A DNA stretch of 56,182 bases, from contig FN649737.1 of NCBI GenBank assembly GCA_000310025.1, forward strand, positions 1,986,776 through 2,042,957, given 5' to 3'. Below, one piece after another: positions 13,329 through 21,653 of this stretch. The DNA is from Ectocarpus siliculosus. Its lineage: Eukaryota; Sar; Phaeophyceae; Ectocarpales; Ectocarpaceae. A program made the position numbers and the translations under genes. The notes beneath the pieces are model-generated. The model did no database searches. It had not been told where the DNA came from and worked only from the letters and a program-made list of their open reading frames with translations. How positions within the stretch are numbered: position 1 is the first letter of the stretch; each line of letters opens with the position of its first letter.

Positions 13329-15190
13329 CCTCTCGGCCATGGCGGCTTACAACCTTCGGCGCTTCAATTCCTACAACCCTGCTGTATTCCTCTTGTTTTC
13401 TTCGCTCGACCCCCACACGCAACTCCCTCATTTTTCGATACGCCAAAGGTCTATCGGCCTCCGCCGGCCGGAGTACGCCCGTGCCGTCCTCGATACCGCG
13501 GTGCCCCCGCTCCTCAAGCAGCTGCCGCACGCCCGCCCCCCCCCGCCCGCTGGCGAAAAGGGCGAGAGCACATGTGCGAGCGATCCCCCCTCATCGCCGG
13601 CCGGAACGTCGGCGGCGGCGGCGGTGGCGGCAGAGGGGGAGCGTGCGTGCGCGGCTCTTGTGGAGCTGAGCGAGGTCCCCGGCGTCTTCGCGATAGCCTT
13701 GTCCGCCCTCTTAGCCGGTGAGAGAACGATACGATGCGTATTGTTGACACGGGCCGGACGTTGCTGGAAGTCATTCGTTACCCCTTCTGGAAGCCGTTTA
13801 GGCGTGATGAATACCATGGAAGTGTGTTTTTTCGCGCGTGGGCAGGAGCCTGGTTTCGGGAGGGGGGTCGCGCCCTTGTGCCGTGATCGGACTTGAGTAT
13901 CTACCGCCTCGTTGGGTCGCACAAGACCCTCAGCGTTCGGTGCACAAACGTGAAGGCCTCATGTGTGCGCTTGCCCGCTTTGGGGCGTGGTGCATCGATC
14001 GCTGTCTAGGCTTACGGAAGCTTCTACGAGTGAAGTGTTTTCGCAATTCACGTTAGGGCGTAGTGACGGCGCTTAAGCCTCTTCCTGCGTTCGTTGTGCC
14101 TCACCGTAACCCCCCCCCTTCCTGACGCTTTCGCGTGCATCGTCCACATGGATTTCACCCATTTGTGACTACGGCTTGTTGCGCTTCCCCGTCCCCCCCC
14201 CCCCCCCCCCCCCCCCCCNNNNNNNNNNNNNNNNNNNNNNNNNNNNNNNNNNNNNNNNNNNNNNNNNNNNNNNNNNNNNNNNNNNNNNNNNNNNNNNNNN
14301 NNNNNNNNNNNNNNNNNNGCCCCCCCCCCCCCCCCCCCCCTCCCAACGCTTTCGGGTCCAGCGTGCACCTCCCCAGCTGACCCCGGTTTGGCAGCAGCCT
14401 CCGAGCGGCCGTTTTTTCGTTGCACCCCCGGCGCCGAGATCGCCCTCAGAGCGCTGGACGACCCCCTAAAGCGAGGCGCCAGGCGGGGGCACCACGGCGA
14501 CGAGATCCTTGCGTTTGTCCGTGGGGCTGCCCCTCCGCCCCTCCCCTGGCCTTCTTGCCCCCCCCCCGCTACCGCCGCCCCGCCTCCGGAGGCTGCGGAC
14601 GGGGCGGTGGTGACCTCGGCTCCGCCAACGGCGGCGAAAGAGGAGAGGAAATCTGAGGACAGCAGCGGCGGCGGCGGCGGCGCCGGTAGCGATGGCCTTT
14701 GGGGCCTTCCGCTCCTGCTAGCCGCGCTGGACGCGTCGCTGTCGGGTCCGGAGGAGGGGGGCACTAGCAGCAGCGCTGAGACGGCTGGTGTGGCAGGAGG
14801 CAGCGGCGGCGGCGGCCGATCAGCGGGGGCGGGGGCCTCAGCCTTGAGCCACGGCGCGCTGGCGGCGGTGGTCTCGACCGCGAGGACCTGCACACAGGCG
14901 GCGCCGGCCGACGACCAGGAGGCTCTCCTCTCCTCCCTACTTTCTATCCTCCTGCCCTCTCCGTCTCCTGCGTCCGCCGCTGGCGTCGGTGGCGGCGGGG
15001 GGGCAGTCGCGGGGGCGATAGAGAAGCACTCCGCTCTGCTGCCGGTGCTGGCGTCGGTGATGGGAGCGGTGCGCCTGGACTCGAAGGCGCTGCGGGGGCC
15101 GGGAGGGGCGGCGGCCGCGGCGGTGCCGTCCCTTCTCTCCAGTGCCCTCGCCGAGGGAGCGGCCGGGTTGATTGAAGAACCCCTCGCCGC

Positions 15191-15229
<39 letters not shown>

Positions 15230-18200
15230 TAGTGCCCGCCGTGCCCCTTGCTGCCAGTGCCTCGCCGCCGTGCTCAACAAGCTCGCCGGCGGTGCGGAGT
15301 TCGACTCTGCGGTGTCTCTGGTGGTGACAGCCTTGACGGAAGCGTTTATCGGCGAGGGGGAAGGGGCCATGGATGTGGACGGGGCGGCGGCGGCGGCTGG
15401 CGAGGGGCCGGTGCAATGCCTGGCGTGGACCCTCAAGGCGGTGGCGATGCGGGGGGGGATCGGGGACGCGTTTTCGGAGCTGTTGGGTCTGCTCTGCGGC
15501 CTGCTTATCGCAGTGAGTTTATTTTGGTGCACGGGAAATGGTTGCTCGTTTTTTTTTTGTGAGGTCAACTTTTTGCCAACGATTTGTTGACGTACCTTCT
15601 CGGTGCATGGATGGAGTGTTGCTCGCTTTCTTTTGTCATTCCCGACTTTTTAAGATTTGGCCAATGATGTGTATGCTGACGCATGTTCTTAGTGCTTGGG
15701 AAATAGTTGTTAGTTTTTTTTGTCGTTCCCGACTTTTATGATATGGCCAACGTTGCGTTGATGTACGTACTTCTTGGTGCAAGGGACTTGCTTGCTTGCT
15801 TTTGGTCGTTCCCGACTTTTTGAAGATGTGACCAATGATGTGTGTGTGTGCGCACGATGGTTGCTCGCTTTTGGTCGTTCCCGACTTTCCGTAACATTTG
15901 GCCAACAATGGGTTGACGTCTGTTGTGTGTGTGCTTGGTTGATGTCCGCGTATATCTTCATGGGTGTCGTTTTTCAAGCAGCAGTGTTAAGTCTTGCCAC
16001 GGGCAAGCTTGTAGGTTTCGACGAATATCGTTGACCGTCGTTTTATGTTGTGCTTGGTCTTGTTGTGGCCGACTCCAAATCAGGAAAATACACCCCGCGT
16101 TCATAACCGCAAGCACCACAGTAACTCCAGCGCGGTGCTACAGCACGACAGCCCAGCGTTGCACAACACTAAGCCATCGCCATCTCTCCCCTCCCCCCCC
16201 CCAACGTCTCCAGGGTCCATCAAGAGCTGGAGACGACACCCCGAGCCCTCGCGCTTTGGCAGCCGCGGCTGCCTTCGGCGTGGCGCTGCGAGACGACGGA
16301 GAGGTCCTCCGGGCGGATGTGGACAGTGGCGGCGGCGGCGGCGGCGGCGGGGCAAGGGTTTCTCCGTTATGGAGGCAGCGTTTTTTCGTCCAGGTGCTTT
16401 TAATGCATGCGGTCGCAGGTCCCTTCGCACACCTGCACGCGCGTTTTGCAGAGCCCGAATTAGTTGTGGAACAGAGGCTCTTGGCCCGCAACCTCCGGCT
16501 CAGCGAGCCAACGACACTCTCTGATGCCCATTTTTGTTTTTCCACCGTAGTAGTGCATTGATTCGACGGGGCGGGCAGCAGAACGGAAGTCCCCCCAATG
16601 CATCTCGGTGCGTCTATACTCCGAAATAGGCAACGTTCGTCCTCACGTACGCCCCACGCTGTCAACAGACGTTCCCGAAGCTGCTGCAGGCGGCACGGGG
16701 GCCGGCGAGGACACGCACCGCCGGCGAGGAGGATAACGACTCCTCTTGCGACGAGGGCATGGGGGAGCAGCAGGCAACAGCCACGGACGCCACCACCGTC
16801 GGCGGTAGCGGCGGCGGGGGGTCGGCGGGCTTGCGCGTGCCGGCGCTCCTGGCGCTGATGCGCGTGGTGAGAGGCGTCCCGCTCGAGGCGCTCTCGCAGC
16901 AGCAGCAGCAGAGGGACACGGCGGTCTCAGCCGTGGTGCAGGCATTGAGGTCGGACTACCAGCCGCTGCAGGCAGAGGCGCTGGAGACGTTTCAGGTCAG
17001 GCCCGCGGAAAAATTTCAGCATCGTTTTTTTTTTTTTTGCACGGATGCTGGGTGAGCTGGTACGGTGTTTCCTGGCATGATTTCTTGCAAGGCATGGGAC
17101 GATGGGATTTTGTTGCTCTTTCGTTTCTTGCAGATGAACGAAGTCGGTGCTATTCACGGGCGTTTGCTGTCGGTGCCGCAACTCTCACGGCAACGGCATT
17201 CCCTTCCGTGTGTCGTTCCCCCAGTCTTGACAGAGGGACCTGCGTCGGTCCAGGGTTGAATTGTCATTTTTACTATGTTTTTTGTTTTCTGATACATACA
17301 TGTATGCGTATGCAACGCCAGTTCTATCCATGAGCGTTTGCTGTCGGTACCGCAAGCAAATCTCGTTCATGGTTCGCTCCCCGGCTTTCACGGACGGGCT
17401 CTGTCTTCGTGGGTCCAACTGACAAAAGTCGTGCGTGCTTGTTTTTTGTGTGCTTGTGAAGCGGGGTTCTGGACAGGGACCAACCGCCGTTGCCGGAAAC
17501 ATACCCTATTTTTTGCTAACAGCTTAATTGCTGTTCGGCCGCTGTACGACCCCACCGCTGCCCCGCTCCCCCGCCTTCCAATATGCAGTTGTTGTGAAAA
17601 ATGGCCACATCCGTGAGAAAGTTCTAGGAACATGGAGGCCGACAAATCCCCGTGATGATTGGCGAGCTTCACAGGAGTCAGCCAGCCCCCCATCACATAA
17701 AAAAACATGAAAATAAATACGAGCCCCTTCCCCCTCGTTGGGACCGCCTGCGCGCGATTAAGAAGTCAATGAGGAAAGAGAACAGAGGGGAGGGGGGGGG
17801 CGCAGACCCTATTCCACTAACCCTACCCCTATCCCAGCCTCCCCGGTTGTATGCTTTATCCAACATGTTTACATCATACGAACAACCCTGCGAAAGCTAC
17901 TGCCTCGTTGACCGCTCTTTCTCGCCGCTTTCCGTCACGCCAGGTCCTGTCGAGAGACGACTTGACCGCCTTCAACCAGCACCTGTCGTCCGTGATACCG
18001 CTCCTCCTATCGCTGGCGGAGGCGCGAACCGGAAGCAGAAGAAGATCAACAGGGGGTCGAGTGAATCATTCCGATGCACAGGGACCAGGCGTCGACGGCA
18101 GCTTGCGGGGAGGAAGAAACGGGCCGATGGAGCGCTTCAGGGCCGTGCGGTGCCTCACGGCCTTGACAGCGCTGCCGTACTCTCGCCTACACCCCTTCAA

Positions 18201-18962
18201 GACTCAGGTAGTTGATGGTCTTGACAGGGTAGTTGATGGTCTTGACAGGGTAGTTGATGGTCTTGACAGATTAGTTGATCGTCTTGACAGATTTAGTTGA
18301 TGATGGTGACAGATACACACGGCCGTTTTCACGGGGCGGGGGGTTTTGTTTCCCTTCTCCGAGCACACCGCTCGGTGGGGCGACGCCTGATACCGACGTT
18401 ACTTTTTTTTTTTTTTGCGAATTTCTTGTGTCACTTAATGCGACGTGCTGGTGAGTTTTCTTCGCCTGAGGGAGACCGCATATGGCTCCCTTGATGTGGT
18501 TTTACCGTACCGTTCGCTGTCTGTTGGCTGTTGGTCAAGTCTCTTCACCGTGCCTTGAACATCTCGACACCTTTTTTTCCGGCTATGCAGCGACGGAGAG
18601 AGGGAGGGAACGCCCCCCCCCCCCCCCCTCTTTGTTTTTCGGCGTTCGTGACCCACTTCGCTAGCCACCGTACTCATCAAAATTACTCTGGTGTAACGGT
18701 ACATATGACCTTTTTCAGGCGAATCGTAGGCGAAGAGTTGCCCTCTCGGTCTACCTAGCGTTTTTTTTTTCTTGGTAAATGTATATTGTAGCCAAAATAC
18801 CCCCCCCCCTCTTACTTCCCCGCTTTTCCCATGTATAACTGACTTTGCCCCCCCCCCCCCCCCCAGGTTACGCGACGGTTGCGGAGCCCCTTGGACGACG
18901 ACCGTCGGGCGATACGGCAGGCGGCCGCCGAGGCTCGCAACATCTGGTTCCTCCTAGGATGA
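2585..18962 (+). CDS. MMS19: MMS19 homologue, CIA targeting-complex subunit (16 exons)
   Basis: MMS19 is a HEAT-repeat scaffold of the cytosolic iron-sulfur assembly targeting complex; it delivers Fe-S clusters to DNA polymerases, helicases and XPD. Exons: 2585-2692, 5651-5740, 6595-6720, 6996-7220, 8207-8331, 9000-9172, 9563-9756, 10396-10614, 11496-11831, 12370-12773, 13449-13717, 14377-15512, 16214-16393, 16669-16995, 17944-18207, 18867-18962. All junctions are GT-AG and phase-consistent, giving 1,423 residues; the human protein has about 1,030. Diagnostic matches are VRERATLLLAELLARLP (exon 3), GEKDPR across exons 5/6, CYFPVTFTPPPNDPH (exon 6), CLAAVLNKLAGG (exon 12), RQRFF (exon 13) and the C-terminal LDDDRRAIRQAAAEAR followed by NIWFLLG. 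The extra length is Gly/Ala/Ser-rich loops, mainly in exons 4, 9, 10, 12 and 14. The start is the first ATG of exon 1; 5' exons are the least certain. Exon 12 has three in-phase acceptors (AG ending at 14376, 14394, 14397). An assembly gap lies in intron 11. Confidence 0.95.
2755..3000. mobile_element. Foldback MITE in MMS19 intron 1
   Basis: Two arms of about 85 bases (2755-2843 and 2918-3000) are imperfect reverse complements of each other. Each carries GAGTCGGAGAGATGGCACCC and, further in, GCGTATTTCTCCACAAC. The centre contains GGAAACATCTCGTCGAGGG. A related fragment with the same GGAGAGATGGCACCC and GGAAACATCTC motifs sits in MMS19 intron 5 (about 8375-8515), and a diverged end lies near 38865-38905. 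There is no coding capacity. This is a non-autonomous element of unknown superfamily; no clear target-site duplication was seen. Confidence 0.75.
3830..3935 (+). repeat. Dispersed repeat, TTCGACTGTGG family
   Basis: One copy of a roughly 100-base repeat marked by TTCGACYGTGG followed by TATCTCGAACGGG. Other copies are at 21430-21640 (two in tandem) and 40930-41030. It lies within MMS19 intron 1. I see no ends or coding potential. Confidence 0.6.
5317..5387 (+). repeat. Solo arm of the CCAGGGGGTGTG element
   Basis: A single copy of the sequence that forms the arms of the foldback element at 28886-29108: GAGCTTTCAAAATCAGTCCA followed by GGGGGTGTGGTATCTTACGTCA. It lies in MMS19 intron 1. A partly duplicated form of the same arm is found at 24440-24545. 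Confidence 0.65.
6168..6357 (+). repeat. Two tandem copies of the GCATGC/poly-C repeat (MMS19 intron 2)
   Basis: Copy 1 (6168-6240) carries GGTCAATGGTCTAACCGCTA, then GGCATGC, then GGAGTACG and a C-run. Copy 2 (about 6290-6357) carries TGCGAGGTCTAACGACTACG, then GCATGCGTTTACAT and a C-run. The C-runs point towards the 3' splice site of intron 2 but end about 240 bases short of it. Confidence 0.75.
7465..7595 (+). repeat. Dispersed repeat, CTGACCAATGAAAAGACG family
   Basis: This stretch of MMS19 intron 4 (CGACCGCGCTAACCGGCTGA, CCAATGAAAAGACG, and further on CCATGAACTGGGACCCCGTG) recurs in reverse orientation at 26281-26412 and, as its first third only, at 45530-45590. The long copies align over about 120 bases. 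It might be a short interspersed element. Upstream, at 7249-7262, TAGTTCAGCGGC resembles a tRNA A box, but I cannot find a convincing B box. Confidence 0.6.
8135..8197 (+). repeat. GCATGC/poly-C repeat abutting the exon 5 acceptor
   Basis: The core GAGGTCAATGGTTTAGGGAT, then TACGGCATGC and CCATGAG, is followed by a C-run ending at 8196. The 3' splice site AG of MMS19 intron 4 is at 8205-8206, so the repeat's C-run sits where the polypyrimidine tract should be. Confidence 0.75.
8605..8903 (+). repeat. Copies of the GCATGC/poly-C repeat in MMS19 intron 5
   Basis: A short copy (8605-8660: GATGGTCTATTTCCGACTAC, AGCATGCGTTTACATGAGTA) is followed by a truncated one near 8740 and a full-length one (about 8770-8903). 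The full-length form starts CTTGGTGATGTGAGAGCCTG, passes through AACCCGGCGTGCTCCGT and TGCGAGGTCAACGGTCTAAC, and ends CATGAGTACCGT plus a C-run. The C-run ends about 95 bases before the exon 6 acceptor. Confidence 0.75.
9279..9449 (+). repeat. (GTT)n microsatellite in MMS19 intron 6
   Basis: An imperfect GTT trinucleotide array of about 170 bases fills the middle of intron 6, followed by CTT/CTG-type repeats. The whole 390-base intron is a multiple of three and has no stop in the MMS19 frame; see findings. Confidence 0.9.
10160..10372 (+). repeat. GCATGC/poly-C repeat copies ending at the exon 8 acceptor
   Basis: A degenerate copy (10160-10240) is followed by a full-length one (10248-10372) starting CTTGGTGATGTGAGAGCCTG and ending GGCATGCACGGCTATGAGTG, then CACCCCCC. 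The C-rich tail runs directly into the 3' splice site of MMS19 intron 7 (AG at 10394-10395). Confidence 0.75.
10615..10655 (-). repeat. Inverted GCATGC/poly-C repeat starting at the exon 8 donor
   Basis: MMS19 intron 8 begins GTGAGG, continues as a G-run, then CGTACTCATGTTTTGCATGC. This is the reverse complement of the repeat's 3' end (GCATGC, ATGAGTAC, C-run). The G-run is continuous with the 5' splice site. The same intron ends in a forward copy. Confidence 0.7.
11355..11490 (+). repeat. GCATGC/poly-C repeat ending at the exon 9 acceptor
   Basis: A full-length copy running from CTTGGTGATGTGAGAGCCTG to GGCATGCACGACTATGAGTA, then C-rich sequence that becomes the polypyrimidine tract of intron 8. 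The 3' splice site AG is at 11494-11495. Confidence 0.8.
12060..12305 (+). repeat. Three-copy tandem repeat in MMS19 intron 9
   Basis: Diverged units of about 95-110 bases begin CTGAGAATCATCATC and contain CAGTCTATGGTATATTTTTC and GCGAGCAAATC. The first two units are close; the third is shortened. Confidence 0.75.
12774..12840 (-). repeat. Inverted GCATGC/poly-C repeat starting at the exon 10 donor
   Basis: MMS19 intron 10 begins GTACGG, runs through G-rich sequence into GTACTCATCTTAACGCATGC, then CGAAGTCGTTAGACCTCGCA. This is a reverse-oriented copy whose G-run touches the 5' splice site. Confidence 0.75.
13166..13336 (+). repeat. CT-rich microsatellite in MMS19 intron 10
   Basis: About 170 bases of CT, CCT and GTCT repeats on the plus strand, including a short TCTG array. 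Open frames across it on either strand are low-complexity artefacts. Confidence 0.85.
14219..14318. other. Assembly gap (100 N) between C homopolymers
   Basis: Exactly 100 Ns, the usual placeholder for a gap of unknown size, flanked on both sides by C-runs. It lies in MMS19 intron 11 and does not touch an exon. The flank (GTGACTACGGCTTGTTGCG then a C-run) resembles the GCATGC/poly-C repeat, so the gap probably reflects failure to assemble such a copy. Confidence 0.95.
15540..15930 (+). repeat. Diverged tandem repeats in MMS19 intron 12
   Basis: Four or five irregular units carry GTCGTTCCCGACTTT followed by GGCCAAYRATG and a T-rich stretch (for example near 15638, 15721, 15806 and 15876). Spacing varies from about 70 to 85 bases. 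Confidence 0.7.
18208..18305 (+). repeat. 21-base tandem repeat starting at the exon 15 donor
   Basis: Units of GTAGTTGATGGTCTTGACAG plus one base are repeated about 4.5 times from the first base of MMS19 intron 15. Every early unit begins with a potential donor (GTAGTT) and ends with a potential acceptor (TTGACAG). See findings. Confidence 0.9.
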
Positions 18963-18994
18963 TACCTAGCCACCCTGTTTGTAAGCGCTTGCCC

Positions 18995-19315
18995 AGCTCC
19001 TTCTTTCCCTTGCCAACAGGCAGCCTGTTGTCATGTGGTTGCGAAGCTCCTTCTTTCCCTTGCCAACAGGCAGCCTGTTGTCATGTGGTGGCGAAGCTCC
19101 TTCTTTCCCTTGCCAACAGGCAGCCTGTTGTCATGTGGTTGCGAAGCTCCTTCTTTCCCTTGCCAACAGGCAGCCTGTTGTCATGTGGTTGCGAAGCTCC
19201 TTCTTTCCCTTGCCAACAGGCAGCCAGTTGTCATGTGGTTGCGAAGCTCCTTCTTTCCCTTGCCAACAGGCAGCCTGTTGTCATGTGGTTGCGAAGCTCC
19301 TTCTTTCCCTTCCCA
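18995..19315 (+). repeat. 50-base minisatellite just past the MMS19 stop
   Basis: About 6.4 nearly perfect copies of a 50-base unit containing GCTCCTTCTTTCCCTTGCCA, then ACAGGCAGCCTGTTGTCATG. It starts about 35 bases after the MMS19 stop codon, so it probably lies in the 3' untranslated region or just beyond. Fifty is not a multiple of three, so all three frames cycle through the same peptides; it is not coding. Confidence 0.9.
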
Positions 19316-20049
19316 ACCCACTCTGTCTAGCAAATAGAGGGTTTGAGATGGCGCCGTTGGCGAGCTGCTATCAAGCACGCCGCCGATCTGTTTTCCGGCA
19401 CACGGCCTGGGAGGTTGGTTGGTGGCCTTCGGGGTGCGTGCAGCGGAATATGCCGGGTGGTACGCACGGCTCGGTGGCCTTGGATATTATAGCGACTCGC
19501 GGGTCTTGGGGGGCACATCGCTTCTTCTGGCACCCAACATTGTTGTATTTGAATCGTACGCCATGTCGCTTCTTGTCCTGGCACGAAAAAGTGTACCGTT
19601 GTTTTGGAATCGTTGGAACTCGGTGATTCGTTTGCCCGGTCTACCCTTTAAAAGCGTGATAATGATGTAGCGTGTTCCATCTCTGGGACGGTGTGTCTGG
19701 AGCCATGAAAGCTCCGCCGATTCAAGTGTCGAAGAGAGAAGGGGACACTAACCCTTGACCCTCGCCATGAGAAACGAGAGAAGCACGCCCGTTCGCCACA
19801 GAGCCGCAGGCCACCGTTGTCCGCAAGCAAACGGAATCACTCCGGTGTGATCACGGGCACAGCAAACGGGAAAACACCACCTCGGTTGGGGGTGTGGTGG
19901 TGGTTGCACCCCCTATCGTTCCATCACATCGTTCTCCGTAGACTTGCGGTGTTTTTCTTCCCCCTTCCTACGCCGTTCTTCGACACACTTGCCCCGCTGG
20001 TTGGTCTCTGTTTGGAACGGACGTCTGTATGTGCGGCCATCCCTCGGTG

Positions 20050-20360
20050 AAGGACGCCATATTTTTTAGACACTCCCCCGGTTAAGGACAACTTTATCCA
20101 AATGTATGGTGGCTCGCAGAGTGTACCAACACAAGGAGGGGTATCAACCTTTTCGACACTGCCCCGGCTTGAGGACACCTGGTTGAACGGAAAGTTATGT
20201 GTGTGTCTTCAACCGAGGGACGACTGTATGAAGACGAGATACCAGAGACACGGCAGAACAAGAGTATGTTTCTCGTATAACCCCGCCAACACAGTTCTAG
20301 AACAATAACAGTGGGGGGCCCTGTTTAGCGACCCCGTGTTGAGCGACAGCCCTGTTTAGC
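20050..20360. mobile_element. Remnant ends of pogo/Tc1-like elements
   Basis: Two sequences look like ends of TA-targeting elements. One reads, in reverse complement from 20228, CAGTCGTCCCTCGGTTGAAG and is bordered by TA. The other begins at 20309 with CAGTGGGGGGCCCTGTTTAG. The interior repeats related sub-motifs (CCCGGTTAAGGAC, CCGGCTTGAGGACAC). No matching partner end or transposase was found, so these are probably truncated copies. Confidence 0.4.
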
Positions 20361-21429
20361 TACCACAAAACCACGTCGAACCGCCGCACCCCGGAAATAA
20401 AACTGCCACATAATGAGTAGTTCGGTGTTGCGACCTGCCCTGAACAGCGGCCACATTTCGTCGTGACACTAGGGGTCGCTAGACCGCCCCCCCAACTGTT
20501 ACCCGAACCCGAAATAATAAGGCACAGCCTCCGCCCAGGTGAGCAAGTACGACACGCACGCGCACGTGTGGGACTCACGACTCAATAATTATCTTCACCG
20601 ACACCGTTGAGGTGTGCTCAGATGAACGCGACCGCCGCCTCCTCGCCAGCGTTGAAGCCCAGACTAATCGGAACGTGAGGCGGCAAATAAATGCTCTCGA
20701 GCGGGTATGATACTAATAGTGGGGTGGGCTTTCCAAAGCAGCCGGCCGGCGTGGCTTGCCCCCCTAACAGCCTAGAGGAGTAACTTCGGCAAAACGTTGC
20801 TGACTCCGGCTTCCACCTGTTGAAAAATCGGCGATTTCGTACATGCACACGCGCGGTGTTTTGTGCCTCCACATGGACGGGCCCTGATGTTGACTAAGGC
20901 ATTTCTTCTGATCACAAGCCCACAGACGCTTTCACGCAGGCTCTGTTCGAACCATCACGCCTTTATACGACGAGGTACCGACACGGCCAATATCGGAACA
21001 ATAACAGCGACGCAAGGGCGAGCGGTTCAAGGCTGAACGACACCGACCCAGCCAGAAAAAGGGCGTTTCGTACGCGTAAGCATCTGTTTTGTGTTGAGAG
21101 GTACGGAAAACCAAGAGCCACGACGGAAACGACAGTTCTTGTCTTGGGAACCAACAAAGCATTGAAGGACTTGTCCCAACGAGCTAGATTGGAATAGCGT
21201 CGATGGTGCTGTTATGCAGGCAGCTACAGACGCACGCTGGCGTGCACCTTTCCAACACTGCCAGTTGGCGACGGGGTGAAGAACAAAACGTCAGGTGTGT
21301 CCACCTGCGCCCCCAAGACAACCTCAATCCCCGGGACAGGCGCGAGTCTCGCTTGTAAATCCAGCCCCAGTTTTAGCTCTGACTTAACAGAAGTAAAAAT
21401 ACAAACAACTGTCAGTGTCTCGGTTTCTC

Positions 21430-21640
21430 CCATTCACCACTGTAAACACTTCAACACATTCCCTTCGACCGTGGTTATATCTCGAACTGGTTTATCTTTC
21501 GGTGATTGTACGTATAGTGCACTTTCTAAATAAATTTTCTCCACTCACTGTAGACACATCTCCTTCGACCGTGGTTTGTTGTGCCTCGAACGGGTAGTCT
21601 TCCCGTGATCGGGCGTAAATTTTCCAAACAAATATACATA
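21430..21640 (+). repeat. Tandem pair of the TTCGACYGTGG repeat
   Basis: Two copies of about 104 bases (21430-21530 and 21536-21640), each with a CACTGTARACAC motif, TTCGACCGTGG and TCGAAC. Single copies occur at 3830-3935 and 40930-41030. The pair ends about 15 bases from the sirtuin stop codon. Confidence 0.65.
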
Positions 21641-21653
21641 TATCTGCGTGGCT

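Larger units (their letters stand above)
18963..21653. other. Convergent intergenic region, MMS19 to sirtuin
   Basis: No gene is supported between the MMS19 stop (18960-18962) and the sirtuin stop. It holds a 50-base minisatellite (18995-19315), transposon-end-like sequences (20050-20360) and a tandem pair of the TTCGACYGTGG repeat (21430-21640). Open frames here are short, compositionally weak or repeat-driven. Confidence 0.5.

Noticed and set aside
14048-15568. 506-codon open frame on the minus strand
   Set aside because: It is antisense to MMS19 exon 12 and runs through the assembly gap and C-runs. Its Pro/Ala/Ser-rich content mirrors GC-rich codons of the real exon, and it has no family match.
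18995-19315. CRISPR-like array
   Set aside because: The units are contiguous 50-base direct repeats with no distinct spacers, in a eukaryotic 3' flank. It is a minisatellite.
18845-19626. Frames of 160-200 codons with repeating SSFFPLPTGS-like peptides
   Set aside because: They translate the 50-base minisatellite. Since 50 is not a multiple of three, all frames cycle through the same peptides. MMS19 has already ended at 18962.
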